A model generated the notes under the pieces. That model searched no databases and was not told where the DNA came from. It saw only the letters and a list, made by a program, of their open reading frames with translations. 64,000 nt of DNA, taken from NCBI GenBank assembly GCA_028290465.1, contig JAQGJU010000068.1:1-64000 (forward strand), in the 5' to 3' direction. This DNA is from Xanthobacteraceae bacterium. GTDB taxonomy: Bacteria > Pseudomonadota > Alphaproteobacteria > Rhizobiales > Xanthobacteraceae. Below, piece by piece: positions 17,352 through 25,514 of this stretch (the first letter of the stretch is position 1; each line of letters begins with the position of its first letter). The position numbers and the translations under genes are program-made.

Positions 17352-18278
17352 TTATTGAGCGATCCGTTGCGGCCGCAGCGTCATCGCGCCGGTCAGCGTA
17401 CCGCCGCGCCCAAGCGTTTCCATGTAGCCCCATTGCGCGAAGGCCGGACGGTTCACCACGTCGGTCAGATGCGACATCGGTTCGACACAGCACGCCGAGC
17501 GATCGGGCGGCACGTAGATCTGCAAATTCTTGAACGGCTCCGACGCCGTCAGGGTGACGCTCAGCGCCCGCGACGGCCAGGTCATAATGGCTTCGCGATC
17601 CCACGCGCCGAAATGGATCTCAAGCGGCGCCGTGTCGGGCAGCACGGTGGCCCGCCCGGTTCCGAGCATCGCGCGGGATGGCGCAACCGATTCAGGCAGG
17701 CAGCGCTGGCCGAGATCGAACGCGCCGGCCGCCCAGACGTCCAACGTCATGTCGGCCGCATACGGAAAATACGGGTGGAAGCCGAGCCCATAGGGCAGCA
17801 GCGTCGCGGTAGTGCTTTCCAGTTTCAGCGCGAACGTCACGGCATCGGCGTCGGCCGTGATCGCGAGCTTGGTCTTGAATCGATAGGGGTCCGGCCCGTC
17901 GTCGCGCTCGCAGCTCAGCACCAAGTCTTCGTCCGTCGCGCGCTCGACCACCCAGGCGCGATCCCACACAAAGCCATGGATCGTCATGTCTTCGTGCGCC
18001 CGGTTCTGCGGCAGCGTGACGGTCTGTCCGTCGAAACGAAAGCGCCCGCCGTCGATGCGGTTGCAGAACGGCGCCATCAGGAACATCGACAGCGATGCCG
18101 GATCATTGCCGGCCCGCGCTGCATCGTCGGCCGGCCGCAGCAGATCGTGTCGCACGCCATCGGGCCCGGTCCAGCGCAGCGCAGCGACGGCGGCGCCAAG
18201 CCGCGGCAGCAGTTCGACCTCGAACGAGCCCGCGCGCCAGACGACCGGATTATCGACCGTCATGGCGCCCAGTGTCAT
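17352..18278 (-). CDS. Aldose 1-epimerase family protein
   Basis: A 308-residue beta-sandwich protein of the GalM-like family. Expected sugar-site residues are seen in the NRIDGG, IHGFVWDR, GFHPYF and VEPMSH blocks, with the catalytic His (HPYF) and Glu (EP) present. It follows the HupE gene by 11 bases on the same strand and is probably co-transcribed with it. It converges with the Rieske ferredoxin gene, leaving 15 bases between stops. The role is interconversion of sugar anomers or of a modified sugar; the substrate is unknown. Confidence 0.82.
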   Translation of the reverse strand: MTLGAMTVDNPVVWRAGSFEVELLPRLGAAVAALRWTGPDGVRHDLLRPADDAARAGNDPASLSMFLMAPFCNRIDGGRFRFDGQTVTLPQNRAHEDMTIHGFVWDRAWVVERATDEDLVLSCERDDGPDPYRFKTKLAITADADAVTFALKLESTTATLLPYGLGFHPYFPYAADMTLDVWAAGAFDLGQRCLPESVAPSRAMLGTGRATVLPDTAPLEIHFGAWDREAIMTWPSRALSVTLTASEPFKNLQIYVPPDRSACCVEPMSHLTDVVNRPAFAQWGYMETLGRGGTLTGAMTLRPQRIAQ

Positions 18279-18289
18279 CGCCTGCGCGA

Positions 18290-18892
18290 TCAGATCAGCT
18301 TGGTCAGGATCGCCAGCCCGGCGAGCGTCATCGCGCCGCCGCTAGCCTGCGCCAGACGTGCGCCGAATGTGCCGCCCAACCGGCCGATGCCGAAACCGAC
18401 CGCGATGCCGACGCCATGCAGCAGCGCGGTCGCCAGCATAAAGCCGCCCGCATAGGCCAAGCCCGAGGCATCCGTCGGCATTTCGGCGCCATGCGCGAAG
18501 CCATGGAAGATGGCGAAGAAGCCGACCAGCGCCATGCCGGCAAGGACCGGCAGAGGCGTGCGGAATGCGACCGCCAGGCCGAACACCACCACCGAGAGCG
18601 CGATGCCGGTTTCGACGAACGGCACGTTGATGCCGGCGACACCCAGCATGCCACCGACCGCCATCACGGCCACGAAGCTGGCCGGCAGCAGCCACAGCGC
18701 CCGGCCGCCCAAGGTAACGGCCAGCAGACCGACTGCGATCATCGCCAGCACATGGTCGAGGCTGCCGACCGGATGCATAAAGCCATGCGTGAGGCCATGC
18801 GCATCGCCGATGCCGGCATGGGCGAAAGCCAAAGTCGGAGTTGCCAGTGAAATAAGTGCTGCGGCGAGCGCGGCGTGGTAACGGGACGTCAT
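18290..18892 (-). CDS. hupE: HupE/UreJ family metal transporter
   Basis: A 200-residue inner-membrane protein. A signal-like N-terminus ending FAHAGIGDAHGL is followed by about six hydrophobic segments. The conserved His-rich signature HPVGSLDHVLAM and the FHGFAHGAEMP block are the nickel/cobalt-binding hallmarks of the family. HupE and UreJ import nickel or cobalt. No hydrogenase or urease gene is in the window, so cobalt for cobalamin is a possible role. A leader with a cobalamin-riboswitch-like 3' box lies upstream. Confidence 0.87.
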   Translation of the reverse strand: MTSRYHAALAAALISLATPTLAFAHAGIGDAHGLTHGFMHPVGSLDHVLAMIAVGLLAVTLGGRALWLLPASFVAVMAVGGMLGVAGINVPFVETGIALSVVVFGLAVAFRTPLPVLAGMALVGFFAIFHGFAHGAEMPTDASGLAYAGGFMLATALLHGVGIAVGFGIGRLGGTFGARLAQASGGAMTLAGLAILTKLI

Positions 18893-18896
18893 CGAG

Positions 18897-19020
18897 TAAC
18901 CCCTGTCGGTTGAATCCGGCGGCCTCCTGGCTGCCCAACAGGATCCCCGGCCGATCCCGCAACGCGATCAAACCGTTTCGGGGCGCTTCGGGCAAGCGCC
19001 AATTGCGCCTGCCCGGTGAT
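18897..19020 (-). promoter_or_regulatory. Possible cobalamin-riboswitch-like leader of hupE
   Basis: On the minus strand the 5' leader carries GCAGCCAGGAGGCCGCCGG (18934 down to 18916). This resembles the conserved 3' box of B12 riboswitches (AGCCaGgAgACCtGCC), followed by 18 bases to the AUG-proximal region. A GC-rich stem (GGCGCTTGCCCGAAGCGCC) lies further upstream. I cannot find a good match to the central B12 core (CCCCGCAACTGT), so this may be a divergent or shortened element, or a chance match. B12 control of hupE-type cobalt transporters is known in proteobacteria. Confidence 0.3.
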
Positions 19021-19031
19021 TAGCTTGGTAC

Positions 19032-20006
19032 TCAGTTCGCCGGGATGCCGGACGCCTTGATGACCTCGCCCCAGCGGACCGTCTCCGATTTGATGAAAGT
19101 GGCGGCTTCCGCGGCGCTGCCGCCAGCAGCGATCAGATTGACGTGGGCGAAATGATCGACCACGTCGGGCGACTTGAGGGCTTCGTTCACCGCGGCGTTG
19201 AGCTTGGCCACGATCGCCGGCGGTGTCTTGGGCGGCGCCGTGATCGCATTCCAGGTGCCCGATTCGAAACCGTGGACGCCGGCTTCCTCCATCGTCGGCA
19301 CGTCGGGCAGCATCGGTAGGCGCTTTTCTGTCGCGACGGCCAGGATCCGCGCCGTGCCGTTGCGGTGCAGATTGATGGCGGACGCCAGTTCCATGAAGAT
19401 CAGATCGACATGGCTGGCGATCAGGTCGTTCAGCGCTGGTCCGGTTCCCTTGTAGGGCACATGAACCAGCTTGGTGCCGGTCAGCTTTTCGAACAGCGCG
19501 GTCGACAGATGCGACGTGGTGCCGATGCCCTGCGACGCGTAGTTCAGCTTGCCGTGATTGGCCTTGGCGTATTCCAGAAATTTTGTGCCGTCTTGGACGG
19601 GAAAATCCTTACGCACCAGCAGCACATTGGGGATCTGCGTCATGATGGCGACCGCCGTGAGGTCGGCGGGATCGAACGCCAGCTTCTTGTACAGCAGCGG
19701 ATTGATGGTGATCGGCGCCGGCTGCGAGGCCAGCAGCGTGTAGCCGTCAGGCTCGGCGTTGAATACCGTCTCGGCGCCGATATTGCCGGCGGCTCCGGCG
19801 CGATTTTCCACGATCACCGGCTGACCCCATTTCTGGCGCAGCTTTTCGCCAATCAACCGCGTCACGGTATCGACGCCGCCGCCGGGCGGCACCGAGACGA
19901 TGATCTTGATCGGCTTGTTCGGGTAATTCGCGGCGGCGTCCTGCGCAACGACCGGCATCCCGGACAGCAGCAAGATGGTGGACGCCATGACAGCCAGAGA
20001 TTTCAA
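19032..20006 (-). CDS. Tripartite tricarboxylate transporter (Bug/TctC) substrate-binding protein
   Basis: A 324-residue periplasmic binding protein. A signal peptide covers residues 1-21 (VVAQ/DAA). Family blocks are YPNKPIKIIVSVPPGGGVD, AEPDGYTLL and HVPYKGTGPALNDLI. Bug proteins capture carboxylates for TctAB-type membrane carriers. No tctA/tctB gene is in the window, so it is an orphan, as is usual in genomes with large Bug families. It is divergent from the class II aldolase-like gene, 219 bases away, and may feed that pathway. Confidence 0.9.
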   Translation of the reverse strand: MKSLAVMASTILLLSGMPVVAQDAAANYPNKPIKIIVSVPPGGGVDTVTRLIGEKLRQKWGQPVIVENRAGAAGNIGAETVFNAEPDGYTLLASQPAPITINPLLYKKLAFDPADLTAVAIMTQIPNVLLVRKDFPVQDGTKFLEYAKANHGKLNYASQGIGTTSHLSTALFEKLTGTKLVHVPYKGTGPALNDLIASHVDLIFMELASAINLHRNGTARILAVATEKRLPMLPDVPTMEEAGVHGFESGTWNAITAPPKTPPAIVAKLNAAVNEALKSPDVVDHFAHVNLIAAGGSAAEAATFIKSETVRWGEVIKASGIPAN

Positions 20007-20225
20007 GATAATCCTCCCTATGACCCGGATCGACGCTTCACGAACGCCACCCGTATTTTGAGGGATTGTGGCACATCCGCCGGCCGGCGGTAAGCGACTT
20101 GCGGTCGCGGCTCAGGTACGAGGCGTGCCATCCAACTCCAAGTTTGCAACCCTGGCGGTATCCACTTCGCCGGCACTTAGGCTAAAGTGCCGCTCCCACC
20201 GTCGGCTGCAGCCATAAGGTCCTCC

Positions 20226-20951
20226 ATGAATCTCGATGCTTTGCTGGAAGAACTCGTCACTGCCAATCGTATCCTGGCGACCGAAGGCGTCGTCGATTCG
20301 TTCGGTCATATCAGCGTTCGCCATCCGGAAAATCCGCAGCAGTTTCTGCTGTCGCGGGCACGGGCGCCGGACTGTATCGAAGTCGAAGATATGATGACGT
20401 TTGCGCTGGACGGCACGCCGCTCGATGCCGGCGACCGCAAGCCGTATCTGGAGCGCTTCATTCACGGCGGGATCTACGAGGTGCGGCCGGATGCAATGTC
20501 GGTGGTGCACAACCATTCGCCGAGCGTGATTCCGTTCGGCATTACGGGCAAGAAGCTCAGGCCGCTGCTGCACATGTGCGCGTCGATCGGCCACGAAGTC
20601 GGTACCTGGGACTCCCAGGACAAGTTCGGCGATACTGCCTTGCTGATTGAAAATGTGGAAATGGGGCGCGATCTCGCCCGCTTCATCGGGCCTCAGCGCA
20701 CCGCCCTGTTGCGCGGCCACGGCGCCGTCGTGATAGGCGCGTCGATCCGCCATGCGGTGTTCACGTCGATCTATCTGGAGGTCAATGCCAAGCTGCAGAT
20801 GCAGGCGATGGCGATGGGAGATATCAAGTTTCTGTCGCCCGGCGAGGTCGACACGATCATCGCCCGCACCGGTCCGTACACGTTGAATCGCGCCTGGGAG
20901 AACTGGTGCCGCCGCGCTGACCGGCCGATGGGGCCGGGTGCCGAAAGCTAA
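20226..20951 (+). CDS. Class II aldolase/adducin family protein (possible decarboxylase or aldolase)
   Basis: A 241-residue cytoplasmic metalloenzyme. ATG 20226 (MNLDALLEEL) is chosen over an upstream ATG at 20187 because the family begins here. Zn-binding His are in VVHNHSPSV and LLRGHGAVV, and the family blocks VDSFGHISVRHP and SPGEV are present. Relatives include fuculose-phosphate aldolase and the pyridine-dicarboxylate decarboxylase of vitamin B6 breakdown. It overlaps the start of an FAD monooxygenase gene, so the pair acts in one pathway. The specific reaction is unknown. Confidence 0.85.
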   Translation: MNLDALLEELVTANRILATEGVVDSFGHISVRHPENPQQFLLSRARAPDCIEVEDMMTFALDGTPLDAGDRKPYLERFIHGGIYEVRPDAMSVVHNHSPSVIPFGITGKKLRPLLHMCASIGHEVGTWDSQDKFGDTALLIENVEMGRDLARFIGPQRTALLRGHGAVVIGASIRHAVFTSIYLEVNAKLQMQAMAMGDIKFLSPGEVDTIIARTGPYTLNRAWENWCRRADRPMGPGAES

Positions 20952-22158
20952 CGCTCTCAACATGGACGGGCCCCCGGTTGCGATCATTGGCGGGGGCATC
21001 GGCGGGCTGACGGCCGCGCTGGCGCTGTTGCAGCGTGGCATCGACGTCATCGTCTATGAGCAGGCCGGCGAACTGCGCGTTGTTGGCGCCGGCCTGCAGA
21101 TCAGCGCCAACGGCACGCGGGTGCTGCATGCGCTCGGCCTTGCGGCCGGGCTCGAACGCACGCAGGCGATCCTGGACGGCAAGGAAATCCGTCACTGGCG
21201 CACCGGCGAAACCTGGAAACTGTTCGACCTCGGCGCCGAGTCGGTTTCGCGCTATGGATGTCCGTACATCAATATCCATCGCGGCGATCTGCATGCGTTG
21301 CTGGTGGACGCGGTGTGCGCCCGCAAGCCCGACGCGATCCGGCTTGGGATGAAGTGCGCCGGTATCTCCCAGACCAACCATGACGTCACGATCGCGTTCG
21401 CGTCCGGCGAGACCGCGCAGGCCGGCATCGTCATCGGGGCCGACGGCGTTCATTCGGCCGTGCGCCAAAGTGTGTTCGGGGCTGAGCCCCCGGAATATTC
21501 CGGCATCGTGGCCTGGCGCGCGCTGGTGTCGACGGAGGATCTGCCGCTGTCGATGCGGCGTCTTGTCGGCACCAATTGGGTCGGGCCGGGCGCGCATGTG
21601 GTGCACTATCCGTTGCGCGGCGGACAATTGCTGAACTTCGTTGGGTTGGCCGAGCGACCGGAATGGACCGCTGAAAGCTGGATCGAGCCCGGCACCACCG
21701 AAGGCTTCGCGCAAGCCTTCGGTGGCTGGCATCCAGACGTGCTCGGGGCGATCCATAGCGCGCCGGCCCCAACCCAGTGGGCGTTGATCGGCCGGCCGCC
21801 GATGGACCCGTGGAGCCACGGCCGCATCACCTTGTTAGGAGATGCCTGTCATCCGTCGCTGCCGTTTCTGGCGCAGGGCGCCGTGATGGCGCTTGAAGAC
21901 GGATATGTGCTGGCGCGTTGTCTGGAGAAATATCCCGGCGATCATGCGGCCGCCTTCGCCATCTACGAGGCGGCCCGCAAGGAGCGAACGGCGCGCGCCG
22001 TCCTGGGCGCCGCCGACAACGCCAAGCGTTTCCACAATCCCACGCTCGCCGATCCGGCCGGCGCCGAAGCTTATATCGCGCGCGAGTGGCAGGAAGAGCG
22101 GATCCGACAGCGCTACGAATGGCTGTTCGTGTACGACGCGACCACCGTCCCGATCTGA
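20938..22158 (+). CDS. FAD-dependent aromatic-ring monooxygenase (salicylate/6-hydroxynicotinate hydroxylase type)
   Basis: A 406-residue flavoprotein monooxygenase (398 residues from the alternative ATG 20962). It has the Rossmann motif VAIIGGGIGGLTAA, the middle block VIGADGVHSAVR (DG motif) and the GD motif ITLLGDACHP, all characteristic of the p-hydroxybenzoate hydroxylase fold. NIHRGDLHALL is shared with salicylate and 6-hydroxynicotinate monooxygenases. It overlaps the class II aldolase-like gene by 14 bases if the GTG start at 20938 is used. It likely hydroxylates, and may decarboxylate, an aromatic or pyridine acid with NAD(P)H and oxygen. Confidence 0.87.
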   Translation: MPKANALNMDGPPVAIIGGGIGGLTAALALLQRGIDVIVYEQAGELRVVGAGLQISANGTRVLHALGLAAGLERTQAILDGKEIRHWRTGETWKLFDLGAESVSRYGCPYINIHRGDLHALLVDAVCARKPDAIRLGMKCAGISQTNHDVTIAFASGETAQAGIVIGADGVHSAVRQSVFGAEPPEYSGIVAWRALVSTEDLPLSMRRLVGTNWVGPGAHVVHYPLRGGQLLNFVGLAERPEWTAESWIEPGTTEGFAQAFGGWHPDVLGAIHSAPAPTQWALIGRPPMDPWSHGRITLLGDACHPSLPFLAQGAVMALEDGYVLARCLEKYPGDHAAAFAIYEAARKERTARAVLGAADNAKRFHNPTLADPAGAEAYIAREWQEERIRQRYEWLFVYDATTVPI

Positions 22159-22227
22159 CCTTGTCGGTCTGCCATGCCGGCCAAAACGGCCTGGTTTCCA
22201 GACCATCCGCCAACCACCGCTTATGCA

Positions 22228-22246
22228 AAGTTCCAATTCGGAACTT
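22228..22246. promoter_or_regulatory. Candidate IclR operator (19-bp palindrome)
   Basis: Perfect arms AAGTTCC (22228-22234) and GGAACTT (22240-22246) with a 5-base spacer lie in the 258-base gap upstream of the iclR-type gene. The size and symmetry fit IclR-family operators, which often sit near their own gene. A weaker TTCG...CGAA pair lies near 22338-22350. This would give autoregulation and control of the downstream catabolic genes (inference). Confidence 0.5.
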
Positions 22247-22416
22247 CACCACTCAAATTCTGCCGTTCGGATTAGTAGCTTCTAGATACCTTTATCCGCA
22301 TCCAGCAACCATAATTTTCACAACATGAAATCCATGTTCGCCATTCCGAAAAAATCTTGACTCTCACGACTGTCTCCGGTTTTCTCCGTCAAAATCAGAA
22401 CGACTGGAGGAAGCCT

Positions 22417-23292
22417 TTGGACAACGTGGATAGCCACATCGCCCTGCCGGTCATCGCGCCGCCGCCGAGCACCGCCGCGCGCACCGAACGGCACAGCATC
22501 CAGTCGGTCGATCGGGCGCTGACGCTGCTCGAAACCATCGCCGAAATGGGCGGCGAAGCGACGCTCACCGAGCTGTCGATCCGCACCAAGCTCAACATCT
22601 CGACCTGCCATCACCTGCTGGCGACGCTGCTGAAGTGGGGCTTCGTGTCCAAGGTGCCGGGCCGGCGCAGCTACGCGCTCGGCGCCCGCATCATCTATCT
22701 CGGCCATGCCTGCCTGCGGCAGGTCGACCTGCCGCGCCGCGCCCAGCCGCATATAGAGCGCATCAACCAGTCGACCGGCGAGACCGTGCATCTGTGCGTG
22801 CTGCAGGGCGACCAGATGGTGACGGTGCTGCGCCGCGAAGCGCGCCACGCGGTTCGCGTCGAGACGGGTTCGATCGGTCGGCTGGCCGCGCCGCATGCCA
22901 CTGCGATCGGCAAGGCGATGCTGGCCTGGCTGCCCGAAGACGAAATCCGGCGGATCGTCGGCGTCGACACCGCCGCCCGGTTCACGCCGAACACCATTAC
23001 CGATCTGGAAAAGCTGATCGAAGAACTGCGCATGGTCCGTCGCAACGGCTATGCGGTCGATCAGGAAGAATTCCAGCCCGGCGTGATCTGCATCGGGGCC
23101 GCGATCCGCGATCATTCCGGCGCAGTGGTCGGATCGATCAGCGCTTCGACGCCGACCATGCGGGCCGACGAAGCGCATCTGGCGCGGTTGCGCGAAGACG
23201 TCATGGCGGCGACCCGCGCGCTTTCCGCCGAACTCGGCGAACCGGATTCGCAGACACCGTTCAATGCCCGCAATGGGGCCATCGCGGGCTGA
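22417..23292 (+). CDS. IclR-family transcriptional regulator
   Basis: A 291-residue regulator. The TTG at 22417 is chosen because GGAGGA lies six bases before it; an upstream TTG at 22357 in the same frame lacks such a site. An N-terminal winged-helix segment (SIQSVDRALTLLETIAEMGG, residues about 30-50) is followed by the IclR effector domain, with HATAIGKAMLAWLPE and QEEFQPGVICIGAAI as hallmarks. IclR proteins often control aromatic and glyoxylate catabolism. It precedes the dehydrogenase and molybdenum-hydroxylase genes on the same strand and probably controls them. Confidence 0.9.
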   Translation: MDNVDSHIALPVIAPPPSTAARTERHSIQSVDRALTLLETIAEMGGEATLTELSIRTKLNISTCHHLLATLLKWGFVSKVPGRRSYALGARIIYLGHACLRQVDLPRRAQPHIERINQSTGETVHLCVLQGDQMVTVLRREARHAVRVETGSIGRLAAPHATAIGKAMLAWLPEDEIRRIVGVDTAARFTPNTITDLEKLIEELRMVRRNGYAVDQEEFQPGVICIGAAIRDHSGAVVGSISASTPTMRADEAHLARLREDVMAATRALSAELGEPDSQTPFNARNGAIAG

Positions 23293-23373
23293 CCTACGAC
23301 GCCGTCGTTTCAGCTACTCGAACGACCGATCTTCGAACAACCAAATAACGCGATCTTGCATCAGGAGAATAGA

Positions 23374-24540
23374 ATGTACGCGCCGGCCAACGTGAAGACG
23401 AGTTCGGAGTTTCCGATCCCCGACAAGATGAAGGCCTGGGTGCTGGGCGATCCCGGCCAGCTCACGCTGATCGACAAGACAGTGCCGGTGCCGAAGAAGG
23501 CCGAAGTGCTGGTGCGCATCGACGCGGTTGCGATCTGCGCGACCGACCTCGAAATCATCTATCACGGCCCGCCGGCAATGATCCAAGGCGGCATGCCGCA
23601 CAACAAGAACTTCACGCCGGGCCATGAATATATGGGCACGGTGGTGGCGCTCGGCGCCGGTGTCGACGAATACAAGATCGGCCAGCGCGTCACGGTCGAA
23701 ATCCACGCCGGTTGCGGCCAGTGCAAGCGCTGCCGCGAAGGCATGTACACGGCGTGCCACAACTACGGCCTGAACTACGGCGACGTCGACAAGGGCCATC
23801 GGGCCAACGGCTTCACGACCGATGGCGGCTTCTGCGAATATCAGGTCAACCATATCAACACGCTGGTCGCGATCCCGGACGACATGTCCGACGAAGAGGC
23901 GACGCTGGTCGTGACCGCCGGCACCGCGATGTACGGCCTGACCGAACTCGGCGGTCTGGTGGCCGGCGAGAGCGTCGTCGTCACCGGTCCGGGCCCGATC
24001 GGCCTGTTGGGCGTCGCGGTGGCGAAAGCGCTCGGCGCGCAGCCGGTCATCCTGACCGGCACCCGCGACAACCGGCTGAAGATCGGCACCGAACTTGGCG
24101 CCGATTATGTCATCAATATCCGCAACGAGCCGGACGTCGTCGAAGCGGTGAAGAAGCGCAATGGCGGCAAGGGTGTCGACTATGTGGTCGAGTGCTCGGC
24201 GGCGCCGGACGGCTTCAATCAGGCGCTCAAGATGGTCAATCGCGGCGGCAAGGTCTGCCTCGCGGCGTTCCCGCATGAAGATGCGCTGGTCGATATCGCC
24301 CACATCGTGCGCAACAACATCTACGTCTACGGCATCCGCGGCGAGGGCAAGACTGCCACGCATCGCGCCGAGGCGTTCATGAAGCAGAAGCGCTTCGACG
24401 CCACCAAGATCCACACCCACACCTTCCCGCTGGAGGATCTGCCGACGGCGATCCGCTACGCCAAGGATCGCGTCGAGGACGCCATCAAGGTGGTCGTGAA
24501 GGCCAAGATGACCGCGGCCCACAAGGTCGCGGCGGAGTAA
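23374..24540 (+). CDS. Zinc-dependent alcohol dehydrogenase (MDR family)
   Basis: A 388-residue NAD(P)-dependent dehydrogenase. ATG 23374 follows CAGGAGAATAG. The catalytic zinc block is GHEYMGTVVALGAG, the structural zinc block contains CGQCKRCREGMYTAC, and the cofactor site is VVVTGPGPIGLLGVA. The protein is typical of medium-chain threonine- or sorbitol-type dehydrogenases. It lies 81 bases after the iclR-type gene and 53 bases before the molybdenum hydroxylase genes. It probably oxidises an alcohol in the same pathway. Confidence 0.88.
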   Translation: MYAPANVKTSSEFPIPDKMKAWVLGDPGQLTLIDKTVPVPKKAEVLVRIDAVAICATDLEIIYHGPPAMIQGGMPHNKNFTPGHEYMGTVVALGAGVDEYKIGQRVTVEIHAGCGQCKRCREGMYTACHNYGLNYGDVDKGHRANGFTTDGGFCEYQVNHINTLVAIPDDMSDEEATLVVTAGTAMYGLTELGGLVAGESVVVTGPGPIGLLGVAVAKALGAQPVILTGTRDNRLKIGTELGADYVINIRNEPDVVEAVKKRNGGKGVDYVVECSAAPDGFNQALKMVNRGGKVCLAAFPHEDALVDIAHIVRNNIYVYGIRGEGKTATHRAEAFMKQKRFDATKIHTHTFPLEDLPTAIRYAKDRVEDAIKVVVKAKMTAAHKVAAE

Positions 24541-24548
24541 CGCTGCTT

Positions 24549-24579
24549 TTTCCCTCCCCGGATTGACCGGGGAGGGAAA
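24549..24579 (+). other. Strong intergenic hairpin inside the catabolic operon
   Basis: A perfect 13-bp stem, TTTCCCTCCCCGG with CCGGGGAGGGAAA, has a 5-base loop. No T-run follows it, so it is not a classic terminator. It ends 14 bases before the FAD-subunit start, next to the ribosome site. It may mark a processing or stability point between the dehydrogenase and the molybdenum hydroxylase, or be one of the CCCTCCCC-type repeats. Confidence 0.55.
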
Positions 24580-24593
24580 GGAACGGAGACTCG

Positions 24594-25514
24594 ATGCTTC
24601 ACTGCGACACCTATCTGACGCCGGCCTCGCTCGACGAGGCTTTCGACGCGATGGCGGCCCATCAGGGCCGCTGTCGAATCGTCGCGGGCGCGACCGACCT
24701 GCTGCCGTGGGCGCGCGAAGGCCGCGCCGGCGATGTCAGCATTCCGGTGCTGATCGACATCACCCGCATTCCGGAGATGAATGAGCGGCGCATCGACGAC
24801 AAGCGCGTGCGGCTCGGCGCCGCGACGCCCATTCAGCGCTTTCTCGACGGCCCTTCGCTTGGCCGCGCGCTGCCCGGCATGCCGCGCTGCGCCGTGTGGT
24901 TCGCCGACGACCAGATCCGCGAATCCGCCACCGTCGGCGGCAATATCGTCAACGCGTCGCCAGCGGGCGATTGCATTCCGCCGCTGATCGCCCATGAGGC
25001 CGAAGTCGAACTCGCGGCCAAGCGCGACGGCAAGATCGTCCGCCGCCGGATGAAGCTCGATCAGTTCGTACGCGGCCCGAGCCGCACCGCGATCGAAGAA
25101 GGCGAATTGCTGACCGCATTTGAATGCGACGCGCTGGCCGGCTATGGCGGCAGCTTTGAAAAAGTCGGCCACCGCCGCTCGCTGGTGATTTCGGTCGCCT
25201 GCATCGCGGCATTGGTCAAGCTCGACGACAGCGGCCGCGGCTTCGAAGACGTGCGCCTCGCCATCGCGGGCGTCGGCCCGGTGCCGCAGCGCCTGTCCGA
25301 CGTGGAGGAATTCCTGCGCGCCGCGCCGATCAGCCAGGAGCGCCTCGAACAGGCGGCCGAGATGCCGGTCGCCCGCGTGCAATCGCGTACCCGGCAGGCC
25401 TATCGCCGCGAAGTTTTGCGCGGCTTCGTGATGCGTGGCCTGATCAACGCCCTGCGCCGTGCTGGCGCTGGCCCCGAAATTCTCGCACCAGAACTGGAGG
25501 CGAGCTATGTCTGA
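24594..25514 (+). CDS. Molybdenum hydroxylase FAD-binding subunit (CoxM/NdhF type)
   Basis: A 306-residue subunit of the xanthine dehydrogenase family. FAD contacts are in the blocks VAGATDLLP (residues 26-34) and TVGGNIVNASPAGD (near 115), and the C-terminal CO-dehydrogenase-flavoprotein domain follows. It passes electrons from the 2Fe-2S clusters to FAD and an acceptor. Its length is close to that of the small flavoprotein of bacterial nicotinate dehydrogenase. Its stop overlaps the next start by 8 bases. The final amino acids lie inside the ribosome-site region of the following gene. Confidence 0.9.
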   Translation: MLHCDTYLTPASLDEAFDAMAAHQGRCRIVAGATDLLPWAREGRAGDVSIPVLIDITRIPEMNERRIDDKRVRLGAATPIQRFLDGPSLGRALPGMPRCAVWFADDQIRESATVGGNIVNASPAGDCIPPLIAHEAEVELAAKRDGKIVRRRMKLDQFVRGPSRTAIEEGELLTAFECDALAGYGGSFEKVGHRRSLVISVACIAALVKLDDSGRGFEDVRLAIAGVGPVPQRLSDVEEFLRAAPISQERLEQAAEMPVARVQSRTRQAYRREVLRGFVMRGLINALRRAGAGPEILAPELEASYV

